A stretch of 7,672 nucleotides of DNA from Caldifarciminota bacterium 4484_100 (GCA_002049785.1 MUKB01000067.1:1-7672); one strand, 5' to 3'; positions 1 to 6,120 are shown, counted from the first letter of the stretch. The notes: generated by a model not told the origin, from the sequence alone. Translations and numbers: made by a program.

Positions 1-146
1 AAAAAGTGGGGTGAGAAAATAAATTTAAACGCCATTTAAAGAATATATTAAAATATCCCCTCAATTACCATAATTTTTAGAACAAAACTAAAATCTAAAG
101 GTGAAAAAAAAATCCATTCTTCAAAGCTGACCAGGATGGTTTTAAC

Positions 147-174
147 TTGACATCGCTATCAAAAAGAGTATATT
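147..174 (+). promoter_or_regulatory. Sigma70-type promoter of asnS, predicted leaderless
   Basis: A perfect -35 box TTGACA (147-152) and a -10 box TATATT (169-174) are separated by 16 bp. The -10 box ends 8 bp before the ATG at 183, so transcription should begin about 0-2 nt upstream of the start codon. The nearest purine-rich stretch (AAAAAGAG, 161-168) is 14 nt from the ATG and lies before the predicted transcript start, so it cannot serve as a Shine-Dalgarno site. The same geometry recurs at 6345-6383. The boxes are seen directly; the transcription start is inferred. Confidence 0.7.
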
Positions 175-182
175 TGAACACT

Positions 183-1472
183 ATGCAAACTTATATCCAG
201 GACATTTCAAAATACGAAGGGAAAGAGGTAACAATAAAGGGGTGGTTGTATAACAAGCGCTCCAGCGGTAAGGTGAGATTTATCCTGATCCGTGATGGAA
301 CCGGAATTGTTCAATCGGTCATTACCGCTAACCAGACCTGCCCGGAAATCTTCGAAATCGCTGACAGAGTAACCCAGGAGTCGTCCTTAATCTTAACCGG
401 TGTGGTCCGCAAAGACCCGCGTGCCCCGGGTGGATATGAGATTGTCGCAAAAAAGCTCCAGATTATTCAACTCACCAAGGATTATCCCATTACCCCGAAA
501 GAACATTCAATAGAATTTCTTCTTCCTCAAAGACATCTCTGGCTTCGTTCCCGCAAACAGTTTGCAATTATGCGCATCCGGCACCAGCTCATCAAGGCCT
601 GCAGGGATTTTCTCGATGACCAGGGTTTCTTATGCATTGACTGTCCGATCCTTACCCCTGCATCGGTCGAGGGAACCACAACCCTGTTTCCAGTAGACTA
701 CTATGGCGATACGGTCTTCCTTACCCAGAGTGGTCAATTGTATAATGAAGCCACTGTAGCCGCCTTGGGTCGTGTCTACTGCTTTGGACCCACCTTCCGT
801 GCGGAGAAGTCGAAGACCCGACGCCATCTCACTGAATTCTGGATGCTGGAACCAGAAATCGCTTATATGGAACTCGAAGAATTGATTTCTCTGATTGAAG
901 ACCTGATTGTCTATGTAATTGGAGAGGTCCTGAATAAAAGAAGAGCAGAGCTGGCGATTCTGGAAAGGGACATAAAGCCGCTTGAAAAGATCAAAAAACC
1001 ATTTCCCAGGATAACCTACCAGGAGGCAGTGGAGCTCATAAAAAAAGAAGATAAAAGTTTCCGATATGGAGATGATTTTGGCGCCCCACACGAAACCATA
1101 ATCTCAAAAAATTTTGACCGACCGGTATTTGTCCACCACTACCCGGTCGGGCTCAAGGCCTTCTATATGAAGCAGGACCCGGTCAACCCTGAATTCAGTC
1201 TGAGCGTAGATATGATTGGTCCAGAAGGTTATGGCGAATTGATTGGAGGGGGTCAACGCGAGGATGACTATGATACATTGGTCAAGAGATTAAAAGAAAA
1301 AAACCTTCCTGAAGAACCCTATCGCTGGTATCTCGATTTAAGAAAATACGGGACATTTCCACATTCTGGCTTTGGTCTGGGTCTGGAAAGGACCGTCGCC
1401 TGGATCTGTGGAGTTCGACATGTGCGTGAAACTATTGCCTTCCCCCGAATGCTGGAAAAGATATATCCATAG
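183..1472 (+). CDS. asnS: Asparaginyl-tRNA synthetase (class IIb)
   Basis: The enzyme charges tRNA-Asn with asparagine using ATP in the cytoplasm. The 429-residue product has the expected order: an N-terminal OB-fold anticodon-binding domain (about residues 17-98, with [13 protein letters not shown] at 18-30), then a class II catalytic core. Motif 2 is visible as FRAEKS (205-210) followed by [12 protein letters not shown] (214-225), where FWMLEPE separates AsnRS from AspRS. Motif 3 is [15 protein letters not shown] (396-410). The length is normal for the family and there is no sign of disruption. I chose the ATG at 183. The frame can be extended 12 codons to a TTG at 147, but that TTG is the first triplet of the -35 box, and the AsnRS fold begins right after the ATG. 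The presence of AsnRS implies direct Asn-tRNA(Asn) formation. The gene converges with the operon on the other strand. Confidence 0.96.
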   Translation: MQTYIQDISKYEGKEVTIKGWLYNKRSSGKVRFILIRDGTGIVQSVITANQTCPEIFEIADRVTQESSLILTGVVRKDPRAPGGYEIVAKKLQIIQLTKDYPITPKEHSIEFLLPQRHLWLRSRKQFAIMRIRHQLIKACRDFLDDQGFLCIDCPILTPASVEGTTTLFPVDYYGDTVFLTQSGQLYNEATVAALGRVYCFGPTFRAEKSKTRRHLTEFWMLEPEIAYMELEELISLIEDLIVYVIGEVLNKRRAELAILERDIKPLEKIKKPFPRITYQEAVELIKKEDKSFRYGDDFGAPHETIISKNFDRPVFVHHYPVGLKAFYMKQDPVNPEFSLSVDMIGPEGYGELIGGGQREDDYDTLVKRLKEKNLPEEPYRWYLDLRKYGTFPHSGFGLGLERTVAWICGVRHVRETIAFPRMLEKIYP

Positions 1473-1477
1473 AAAAT

Positions 1478-1514
1478 AACTTTACACTTTCTGCCGTGCA
1501 TAAAATGTAAAGTT
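1478..1514. terminator. Inverted repeat between convergent genes, possible bidirectional terminator
   Basis: AACTTTACA (1478-1486) is an exact 9-bp inverted repeat of TGTAAAGTT (1506-1514), with a 19-nt loop that itself contains a TGC/GCA mini-stem (1492-1500). It fills the short gap between the asnS stop (1472) and the stop of the minus-strand radical SAM gene (1514-1516), where a shared terminator would be expected. The stem is AT-rich and no long T-run follows on either strand, so intrinsic termination is uncertain. Confidence 0.4.
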
Positions 1515-2449
1515 TATGAAGAATCGGGGTTAATCTCCTCCAGTTCATAGGTGTAGGCATCACAAAGTGCCCGGTTCTTATATCGTGTAACATACTGTCC
1601 ACAATTACTACCGATAAGGTTTTCCTCAAGTTCGCCAATGCTGAGGAGCGTCTCGTAACCGCTCTGTCGTAATAGTTCAACCCTTCTTGCCAGTTTTTCA
1701 AAAGAAGAACCCAGATTATTTCTGAGCGCCCGGAATGTCGGATTTACCGGCGTTATCTTGAGCAGAAACTTATCCGGTTCAAAGTATTTCAGAAGAACTT
1801 CCGGGTCCACAGGGAATGTATCACCCAGGGCGAAGTTGAGGGTTATCTTTCTCGAGCCCTTATTATAGAATTTACTACCATATCTACCAATCTCAGAAAG
1901 CGACCACTTCTTAAAGGGAATGAGCCAATCCCTCAATTCTTCATCTGTAGTATGGATGGAAAATTGGAGTTGAAAATTCTCTGGATAGAATTCCTTTTTG
2001 ATCTCAAATAGACGTGCGAAAAATTCTTCACTACCCACAGGTGCAATCGTCGAGATGCAGGGCAAAAGGCCTGGGACATCATAGATTACTCTAAGGCGAC
2101 GCAGGACCTTTAATACCTCATAATTGAATGATGGTTCACCCATCCGGGCAAATTGTATCTTAAATTTCTTTACCGGAATCACATTTTCAGGGAAACGCCT
2201 TTTTACAAGATAATCTATCTGTGAAAAAATCTCTTTTTCAGTAAGTGTTCTCTTATAATATCCACCTGCATCACAAAACCTGCAACCCACCCGACATCCC
2301 AGTGATGTCGAAATTATCAAGACCCACTTTTCGGTGCGTGACAGGGGTGGTTGAACCGATTCCACAAATTCGATGAACCCACCCGATTCAACCTCAGCAA
2401 TATAAACCATAGCCAGACGATCGTTCCCTGCCCGTGAGACAACTTTCAT
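1514..2449 (-). CDS. RlmN/Cfr-like radical SAM protein, short form lacking one catalytic cysteine
   Basis: This 311-residue protein binds a [4Fe-4S] cluster and S-adenosylmethionine through C52-x3-C56-x2-C59 (LGCRVGCRFCDAG). Similarity to RlmN/Cfr rRNA/tRNA methylases continues through the core: MGEPSFN (103-109) matches RlmN MGEPLLN, LQFSIHTTDEELRDWLIPFKK (about 161-181) matches its SLHA..RD..P region, ITPVNP (232-237) matches its IPWNP region, and SNCGQ (281-285) matches the ACGQL segment carrying the methyl-bearing cysteine (C283). At the position of the other RlmN/Cfr catalytic cysteine, seven residues before the first cluster cysteine, there is I45. Only about 50 residues precede the cluster, so the N-terminal accessory domain of RlmN is absent. 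Other cysteines are C131 and C296. The ATG at 2449 overlaps the TGA of the upstream flavoprotein gene (ATGA) and has AGGGA six nt upstream; a TTG 15 nt earlier is less likely. Family membership is solid, but the substrate is unknown. Confidence 0.85.
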   Translation of the reverse strand: MKVVSRAGNDRLAMVYIAEVESGGFIEFVESVQPPLSRTEKWVLIISTSLGCRVGCRFCDAGGYYKRTLTEKEIFSQIDYLVKRRFPENVIPVKKFKIQFARMGEPSFNYEVLKVLRRLRVIYDVPGLLPCISTIAPVGSEEFFARLFEIKKEFYPENFQLQFSIHTTDEELRDWLIPFKKWSLSEIGRYGSKFYNKGSRKITLNFALGDTFPVDPEVLLKYFEPDKFLLKITPVNPTFRALRNNLGSSFEKLARRVELLRQSGYETLLSIGELEENLIGSNCGQYVTRYKNRALCDAYTYELEEINPDSS

Positions 2450-2460
2450 ACCTCTTCCCT
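2446..2460 (-). promoter_or_regulatory. ATGA stop/start overlap with Shine-Dalgarno site
   Basis: On the minus strand the flavoprotein ends ...GTA TGA while the next gene starts ATG AAA, sharing ATGA (2449-2446). AGGGA (2460-2456) lies 6 nt before the ATG, within the last codons of the upstream gene. This arrangement is typical of translational coupling and fixes the radical SAM start. Confidence 0.75.
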
Positions 2461-3354
2461 GCAAAGTCTTTGATAGATTGAAAGGCCTGCCCTAATTCCA
2501 TCACCGACTGCAATGCCGGTCTGACGGCAATGGCCATTTTTTACATCACCGACAAAATAGAGTCTGCCCCGGGCAATCAACCTTTTCCGATTCTCAATTA
2601 GACCCTGACTCAAAAATCCAAGTGCAGGTTTACGACCGATTGCTACCAGAAGATAGGAAACCTGAAACTCCTGAACCTTGGATTCTGTTTGACACAGAAG
2701 CCTCAAACCCGACCTATTCTTTAAAATCCTCTTTATTGTTGCTTTAGTAATATATGTAATATTCTTCACCTTAGAAATTGCCCTGAAGAGCGAAGGTATA
2801 CTTCTCACCCTCATCGAGCGGTTGAAAATTACTACATTGTTCCTCTTTGCAAGATTGAGTGCATAATCGAACGCGGCATCACCCGCACCGATTATGGCAA
2901 TCGATTTCCTCGATTGATGAAGGAGGTTTATGACTTCATAAAAAATTCTATTATCGACAGAACCAGAAATTTCCACACCCTCCAATCTTCTGGGTTCGGA
3001 CCCTGATGCAACGACAAGGAATCTTGTTGATATCAGTCGGTCTCTGGTCCTTACCAGAAACCTCTTATGTTTGTAGTCAACCTTCAAAACCTCATCACAC
3101 AAAATTTTGACCCCGGACCGACGAAGTTGTTTGCGGAATATCCTTGCCAATTGAAGGCCGGAAATCCTATGCGGAAACCCGGGATAGTTCTCAACAGAAT
3201 TTGCATTTCTCAAAAGACCCCCAGGTTCACCCTTTTCAAAGATAACCGGTGAAATACCACAGTGTTTCAATTGAATCGCAGTAGCAATCCCGGCTGGACC
3301 CGCACCGACAATTACAACCGTGGCATCCTGTTTAAAGGAAACTGACCTTCTCAT
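2446..3354 (-). CDS. Thioredoxin-reductase-like FAD/NAD(P) oxidoreductase lacking the CxxC
   Basis: This is a 302-residue pyridine-nucleotide-dependent flavoprotein. It has an N-terminal FAD-binding Rossmann motif VIVGAGPAG (14-22), the TrxR-type segment GGLLRNANSVENYPGF (45-60), a second nucleotide-binding motif IIGAGDAA (154-161), and the C-terminal FAD motif LYFVGD (265-270) followed by RQTGIAVGDGIRAG (277-290). In thioredoxin reductase the CATC redox pair lies about 20 residues before the second Rossmann motif. Here that stretch reads IFYEVINLLHQSRK, with no cysteine, so the protein should not reduce thioredoxin by the usual disulfide route. It could resemble TrxR-like ferredoxin/flavodoxin-NAD(P)+ reductases or another electron carrier. 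The ATG at 3354 has GGGGAG 4 nt upstream. It overlaps the hydrolase gene by 23 bp and the radical SAM gene by 4 bp, suggesting a shared pathway. Its electron acceptor is unknown. Confidence 0.85.
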   Translation of the reverse strand: MRRSVSFKQDATVVIVGAGPAGIATAIQLKHCGISPVIFEKGEPGGLLRNANSVENYPGFPHRISGLQLARIFRKQLRRSGVKILCDEVLKVDYKHKRFLVRTRDRLISTRFLVVASGSEPRRLEGVEISGSVDNRIFYEVINLLHQSRKSIAIIGAGDAAFDYALNLAKRNNVVIFNRSMRVRSIPSLFRAISKVKNITYITKATIKRILKNRSGLRLLCQTESKVQEFQVSYLLVAIGRKPALGFLSQGLIENRKRLIARGRLYFVGDVKNGHCRQTGIAVGDGIRAGLSIYQRLCREEV

Positions 3355-3988
3355 AGATCTCCCCACATAATACAGGAATAACAAACCCGTGTGTTAGGGC
3401 GAGTAGACTCGCAGTATGAAATTGATAATTCTGGGTTGCGGTACCATCCACAGGGAAAAAAACAGTAAACCCTCTCATAAATGCTGAACGCGCTGTTGTA
3501 TCACAACAGAGATGGGTCAGCACCCCGGTTATCACCAGTTGAAGAACTCCTCTTCTTTTTAAATAATCCTCAAGCCCGGTTCTGAAGAATGCATCATACT
3601 GGCTCTTCTTGATGACCTTCACCCCTGAAACCTTCAACTCATCGATGATCTTACTCATCGGTTCCTTTGCGGTAATCAACTCGCCCCACCACCTTTTCAT
3701 CATACCCGCATCTGTATGATCAATATGTCGTGTCAGGACCACAGGTAGATGTTTCTCCAGAAAGATACGGATTAGCCCTTTCACATTCTCTATTATTGCA
3801 CGAGCACTGGGGATATAGGCATGGGAATGGGGATTAAGAAAATATTCCTGCATATCGATGACGAGCAGGCCTGCAGATTGTGCATCAAACTCAAACGCCG
3901 GGGGCCTTCTCATCCGGTACAGCGATGCCTTCAGACGCCCAGCAACCCTCTTAATATTCTTCTGGGTGAAATAAGTCTCCCGCTTCAA
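3332..3988 (-). CDS. Isochorismatase-family cysteine hydrolase
   Basis: This cytoplasmic alpha/beta hydrolase belongs to the family of nicotinamidase, N-carbamoylsarcosine amidase and isochorismatase. In 218-residue numbering the triad is visible as Asp45 (GLLVIDMQEYF), Lys128 (KKSQYDAF) and Cys161 (GVLTHLCCDTTARSAFMRGF). Cysteine at the nucleophile position points to amide or imide hydrolysis rather than the cysteine-free isochorismate-cleaving type; the exact substrate cannot be read from sequence. About 35 residues precede the catalytic core, with a basic stretch (KNIKRVAGRLKASLYRMRR). I set the start at a TTG at 3988, nine nt after AGAGG (4002-3998). An in-frame TTG at 3997 directly abuts that AGAGG, and an ATG at 3913 lacks a clear ribosome site. 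The gene follows cstA by about 25 bp and overlaps the flavoprotein gene, so all are probably on one mRNA. Confidence 0.82.
   Translation of the reverse strand: MKRETYFTQKNIKRVAGRLKASLYRMRRPPAFEFDAQSAGLLVIDMQEYFLNPHSHAYIPSARAIIENVKGLIRIFLEKHLPVVLTRHIDHTDAGMMKRWWGELITAKEPMSKIIDELKVSGVKVIKKSQYDAFFRTGLEDYLKRRGVLQLVITGVLTHLCCDTTARSAFMRGFTVFFPVDGTATQNYQFHTASLLALTHGFVIPVLCGEIYEKVSFL
3352..3364 (-). promoter_or_regulatory. Shine-Dalgarno site fixing the flavoprotein start
   Basis: GGGGAG (3364-3359) lies 4 nt upstream of the ATG at 3354. It lies inside the last codons of the hydrolase gene. It supports this ATG over an in-frame TTG at 3384, which would add ten residues that match no FAD-fold element. 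Confidence 0.65.
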
Positions 3989-4013
3989 TAACCACAACCT
4001 CTGATGAAGGCTA

Positions 4014-5627
4014 TCAGGACCTCGATTTTGTCATCACACGGAACACCTCGAGCACCATAAATACTGCAAAGACCAGTAGAATAAGGGCAATCCCGGCAAG
4101 TAGAAACTTCCCCTGGATGGAGAATTTAACCAGCTCATAGCCCAATGCTACACCTGTTGTAATAAGCATAAAGATCCCTGGATAGATGGTATATCTTATA
4201 TTCCAGCCCCGACCCAGAAGCCAGGCGGTTACTACAAAGAGTGTTAGTGCTGCAACAAGTTGGTTTGCCGCGCCGAATACCGGCCAGATCGCCTGCCAAG
4301 AACCAAGACCAAGCCACATTGCAAATGCTATGATAACCCCAGTATTAAAATAGATGTTACGAAAAGGTTTCAATCTAAACACCTCACCAAAGAGTTCATC
4401 TCCAATATACCGGGCGATCCTGGTTGCCGAGTCTAAGGTGGTCATAATAAAGGTCTTCAACATCGTAATACCAATCAACATACCCAGGGCACCAAAAAGG
4501 GGTTTAATCAACTGCCCATAACCGGTACCAAAGGTCTTAATCCAGTTACCCCCCTTCATCAGTGCAGGATACATAAGACCTGAAGGACCTGATTTCCAGT
4601 AGAGACCAGCAGTGACAGCCAATATCGCCAGTGTGGCAAGAAGCCCTTCGGTAAGCATCGAACCATAACCAATCTTCTGGGCATCAGACTCATTTGCCAA
4701 CTGCTTTGAAGAAGTGCCACTGGCAACTAAAGAATGAAATCCAGAAATTGCACCACAGGCGATGATGACGAACATCATCGGCCACAGACCACCCTGGGGT
4801 GCCTCCCATTTAATAAAGACCGGGGTATGGATAACCGGATGTGTAATAAATAGACCGATATAGCCAAAGACAAGACCAAAAAAGAGCACGAAAGAAGCAA
4901 TATAATCCCTGGGTTGTAAAAGGACATTGACCGGTATTACCGAGGCAAGATATGCATAGCCCAGTAACACAAAAAACCATAACCTGAATGAACCATAAAT
5001 CGGTATGTAATAGCCGAGCAGGATCAGGGCAAAGAGTAAAACAATGCCAATCACCGTGGCGAAAAACAGGTTCAGATTCAATCGATAGGTAAATATTCCC
5101 ACCAAATAAGCAACCACAAGAAGCCCGAAGGTCGGGATCACAACCTGAGGGGTGGTGGACAGGGTCTTGGCTGCTGAGGCCGCAAATACCGCAATTACCA
5201 GCACCAGTGTAAACCACAAAAATATCGAAAAGAAGATACGTGCCTTATGACTTAAGGCGGTTTCTGCAACATGGGCGATTGACCTTCCCTGTTCCCGGAC
5301 CGATACAAGCAGGGAACTGAAATCGTGAACTCCACCGATAAAGATCGAACCCAAGAAGATCCAGAGTATTGCAGGTCCCCATCCCCAGATTATAACCGCA
5401 ATCACCGGACCCAGGATCGGCCCTGCACCCGCAATAGAAGCAAAGTGATGACCGAAAAGTACCATCCAGTGTCGGGCAGGGATATAATCCCTGCCATCAT
5501 AGTTTGTATGTGCGGGGGTTTTATGTTCAGGGTCTATCTTAAAAAGCTTTGCAATCAAACGACCATAGATGTGATAACCCGATAAAAATATAATGAATGC
5601 TATTATTGCAAGAAAGATTGAATTCAT
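4014..5627 (-). CDS. cstA: CstA-family carbon starvation / peptide or pyruvate transporter
   Basis: This is a polytopic inner-membrane transporter of the CstA/BtsT family, whose E. coli members take up peptides and pyruvate. The 537-residue product is shorter than E. coli CstA (about 700), matching the short form common in other bacteria. Family blocks are visible: YDGRDYIPARHWMVLFGHHF (43-62) leading into ASIAGAGPILGPVIA (63-77); GFHSLVASGTSSKQLANESD (296-315); TTLDSATRIARYIGDE (396-411); and WPVFGAANQLVAALTLF (448-464). Hydrophobic helices run almost throughout, including 3-17, 69-99, 131-153, 162-180, 185-209, 243-261, 281-295, 325-343, 374-392, 430-444, 482-496 and 507-529. The ATG at 5627 has GGAGGT 3 nt upstream and a near-consensus promoter just before it. 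It is the first gene of the operon. The substrate is inferred from family only; coupling to the downstream enzymes is unproven. Confidence 0.93.
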   Translation of the reverse strand: MNSIFLAIIAFIIFLSGYHIYGRLIAKLFKIDPEHKTPAHTNYDGRDYIPARHWMVLFGHHFASIAGAGPILGPVIAVIIWGWGPAILWIFLGSIFIGGVHDFSSLLVSVREQGRSIAHVAETALSHKARIFFSIFLWFTLVLVIAVFAASAAKTLSTTPQVVIPTFGLLVVAYLVGIFTYRLNLNLFFATVIGIVLLFALILLGYYIPIYGSFRLWFFVLLGYAYLASVIPVNVLLQPRDYIASFVLFFGLVFGYIGLFITHPVIHTPVFIKWEAPQGGLWPMMFVIIACGAISGFHSLVASGTSSKQLANESDAQKIGYGSMLTEGLLATLAILAVTAGLYWKSGPSGLMYPALMKGGNWIKTFGTGYGQLIKPLFGALGMLIGITMLKTFIMTTLDSATRIARYIGDELFGEVFRLKPFRNIYFNTGVIIAFAMWLGLGSWQAIWPVFGAANQLVAALTLFVVTAWLLGRGWNIRYTIYPGIFMLITTGVALGYELVKFSIQGKFLLAGIALILLVFAVFMVLEVFRVMTKSRS

Positions 5628-5636
5628 AAAACCTCC
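5628..5636 (-). promoter_or_regulatory. Strong Shine-Dalgarno site of cstA
   Basis: GGAGGT (5636-5631 on the minus strand) is followed by TTT and the ATG at 5627. It lies at the extreme 5' end of the predicted transcript, contrasting with the leaderless geometry at asnS and the MCP-like gene. Confidence 0.75.
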
Positions 5637-5643
5637 ACGGCCT

Positions 5644-5671
5644 ATTATATGTAATAATACCCGAGTGTCAA
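5644..5671 (-). promoter_or_regulatory. Consensus sigma70-type promoter of the cstA operon
   Basis: Read on the minus strand, a perfect -35 TTGACA (5671-5666) and a perfect -10 TATAAT (5649-5644) are separated by 16 bp. The predicted transcription start is about 5637, giving a leader of roughly 10 nt that begins at the Shine-Dalgarno site. No operator or riboswitch fits in such a leader. Any repressor site would have to overlap or precede the promoter, and I see no clear palindrome there. Confidence 0.85.
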
Positions 5672-5694
5672 TTACTTTATGATACCCAATAAAG

Positions 5695-5714
5695 GCATTT
5701 CAAATTTCGGAATT
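5695..5714 (+). repeat. 20-bp direct repeat, copy 1
   Basis: GCATTTCAAATTTCGGAATT occurs here and again, identically, at 6064-6083. Copy 1 lies just upstream of the cstA promoter. Both copies are followed by an A-rich stretch and then, after about 10-50 bp, by a GTCA-containing hairpin repeat, so the whole block seems to be a duplicated module. Function unknown. Confidence 0.8.
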
Positions 5715-5726
5715 GGAAAAGATTTA

Positions 5727-5750
5727 GTCATTAAGTCATTGCGTCATTAG
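5727..5750 (+). repeat. Three tandem 8-bp GTCATT-N2 units
   Basis: GTCATTAA, GTCATTGC and GTCATTAG follow each other without gaps (5727-5734, 5735-5742, 5743-5750). A further GTCATT starts the hairpin repeat at 5761. Isolated relatives (TTAGTCATTACC) appear near 5966. This is probably simple-sequence expansion. Confidence 0.6.
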
Positions 5751-5760
5751 AAAATCGTTG

Positions 5761-5813
5761 GTCATTCTGAACTCGTTTCAGAATCTCAGATGCTGAAATA
5801 AATTCAGCATGAC
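5761..5813 (+). repeat. Double-hairpin intergenic repeat, full copy
   Basis: Two perfect 8-bp hairpins lie side by side, each with a 5-nt loop: ATTCTGAA/TTCAGAAT (5764-5771 and 5777-5784) and ATGCTGAA/TTCAGCAT (5790-5797 and 5803-5810). The outer ends, GTCATTCTGAA and TTCAGCATGAC, are themselves inverted repeats with one mismatch, so the element is a nested palindrome of 53 bp. A half copy sits at 6094-6120. From memory, it resembles dispersed REP-like hairpin families whose core is CTGAAC..GTTTCAG. Confidence 0.75.
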
Positions 5814-5832
5814 AGAACCAGAAAAGCAAGAA

Positions 5833-5877
5833 AAACCAGAGAAACCAGACAAACGAGACAAACCAGAGAAACGAGAA
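5833..5877 (+). repeat. Array of five 9-bp units, copy 1
   Basis: Five contiguous units of the form AAACSAGAN (CC or CG at positions 4-5) run without interruption, followed by a degenerate sixth unit and then AGAAAAGCATTTCG. The period is a multiple of three, which keeps one frame open (KPE/KPD/KRD repeats). A second five-unit array lies at 6017-6061. Confidence 0.8.
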
Positions 5878-5896
5878 AAACCCAGAAAAGCATTTC

Positions 5897-5913
5897 GTCC
5901 GCCCGAGGCGGAC
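5897..5913 (+). repeat. GC-rich hairpin GTCCGCC/GGCGGAC
   Basis: A perfect 7-bp inverted repeat with a CGA loop (5897-5903, 5907-5913) stands in otherwise AT-rich DNA. No T-run follows on the plus strand, and on the minus strand it precedes AAATGC, so it does not look like an intrinsic terminator. It is probably another dispersed palindromic repeat. Confidence 0.65.
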
Positions 5914-6016
5914 AGGAATACATAAGGATGGTTAGTCGTTATACGGCGTGGACAGTGATAAACCGTTAGTCATTACCTTAGAGTAAGTAAAAAGGTAAAA
6001 GTAAAAAGTAATTGAA

Positions 6017-6061
6017 AAACCAGATAAACCAGACAAACCAGACAAACGAGAAAAACCAGAA
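6017..6061 (+). repeat. Array of five 9-bp units, copy 2
   Basis: The units are AAACCAGAT, AAACCAGAC, AAACCAGAC, AAACGAGAA and AAACCAGAA. The unit number and consensus match the array at 5833-5877, but the order of variants differs. It runs into AGCATTTC and then the 20-bp direct repeat, whereas copy 1 runs into AGCATTTC and then the GC-rich hairpin. Confidence 0.8.
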
Positions 6062-6063
6062 CA

Positions 6064-6083
6064 GCATTTCAAATTTCGGAATT
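6064..6083 (+). repeat. 20-bp direct repeat, copy 2
   Basis: Identical to 5695-5714. It joins the 9-bp array on its left and leads into the half-copy hairpin repeat at 6094-6120 on its right. Confidence 0.8.
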
Positions 6084-6093
6084 AAAAAAGAAT

Positions 6094-6120
6094 GTCACCC
6101 TGAACTTGTTTCAGGGTCTC
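6094..6120 (+). repeat. Single-hairpin half copy of the 5761-5813 repeat
   Basis: GTCACCCTGAA and TTCAGGGTCTC form a perfect 8-bp stem (6097-6104 with 6110-6117) and a 5-nt loop CTTGT. Compared with the copy at 5764-5784, both stem arms have changed together (TT/AA to CC/GG), so pairing is kept. The second hairpin is missing. Confidence 0.75.

Noticed and set aside
1..146. Possible gene or riboswitch upstream of asnS
   Set aside because: The stretch is AT-rich with frequent stops. A T-box would have to lie within the transcript, but the predicted start is at the ATG. I see nothing convincing here.
147..182. Twelve-codon N-terminal extension of asnS from a TTG
   Set aside because: The TTG is part of a perfect -35 box, there is no Shine-Dalgarno site, and the AsnRS N-terminus fits the ATG at 183.
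630..1091. Long minus-strand open frame (153 codons) inside asnS
   Set aside because: It lies wholly inside the strongly conserved asnS catalytic domain, shows no protein motif, and is best explained as an antisense shadow.
4810..5217. Minus-strand 135-codon frame inside cstA, plus a 5325-5585 plus-strand frame
   Set aside because: Both overlap conserved CstA coding sequence in other frames; their translations are cysteine-rich or composition-driven and show no domain.
5809..5925. 38-codon open frame beginning ATG ACA GAA, rich in Lys, Pro and Glu
   Set aside because: The ATG lies inside a hairpin repeat and has no ribosome site. The frame is open only because the 9-bp repeat is a multiple of three; the sister array at 6017-6061 is also open but has no ATG.
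5833..6061. CRISPR array
   Set aside because: The repeat units are 9 bp with no spacers, and no cas genes are present.
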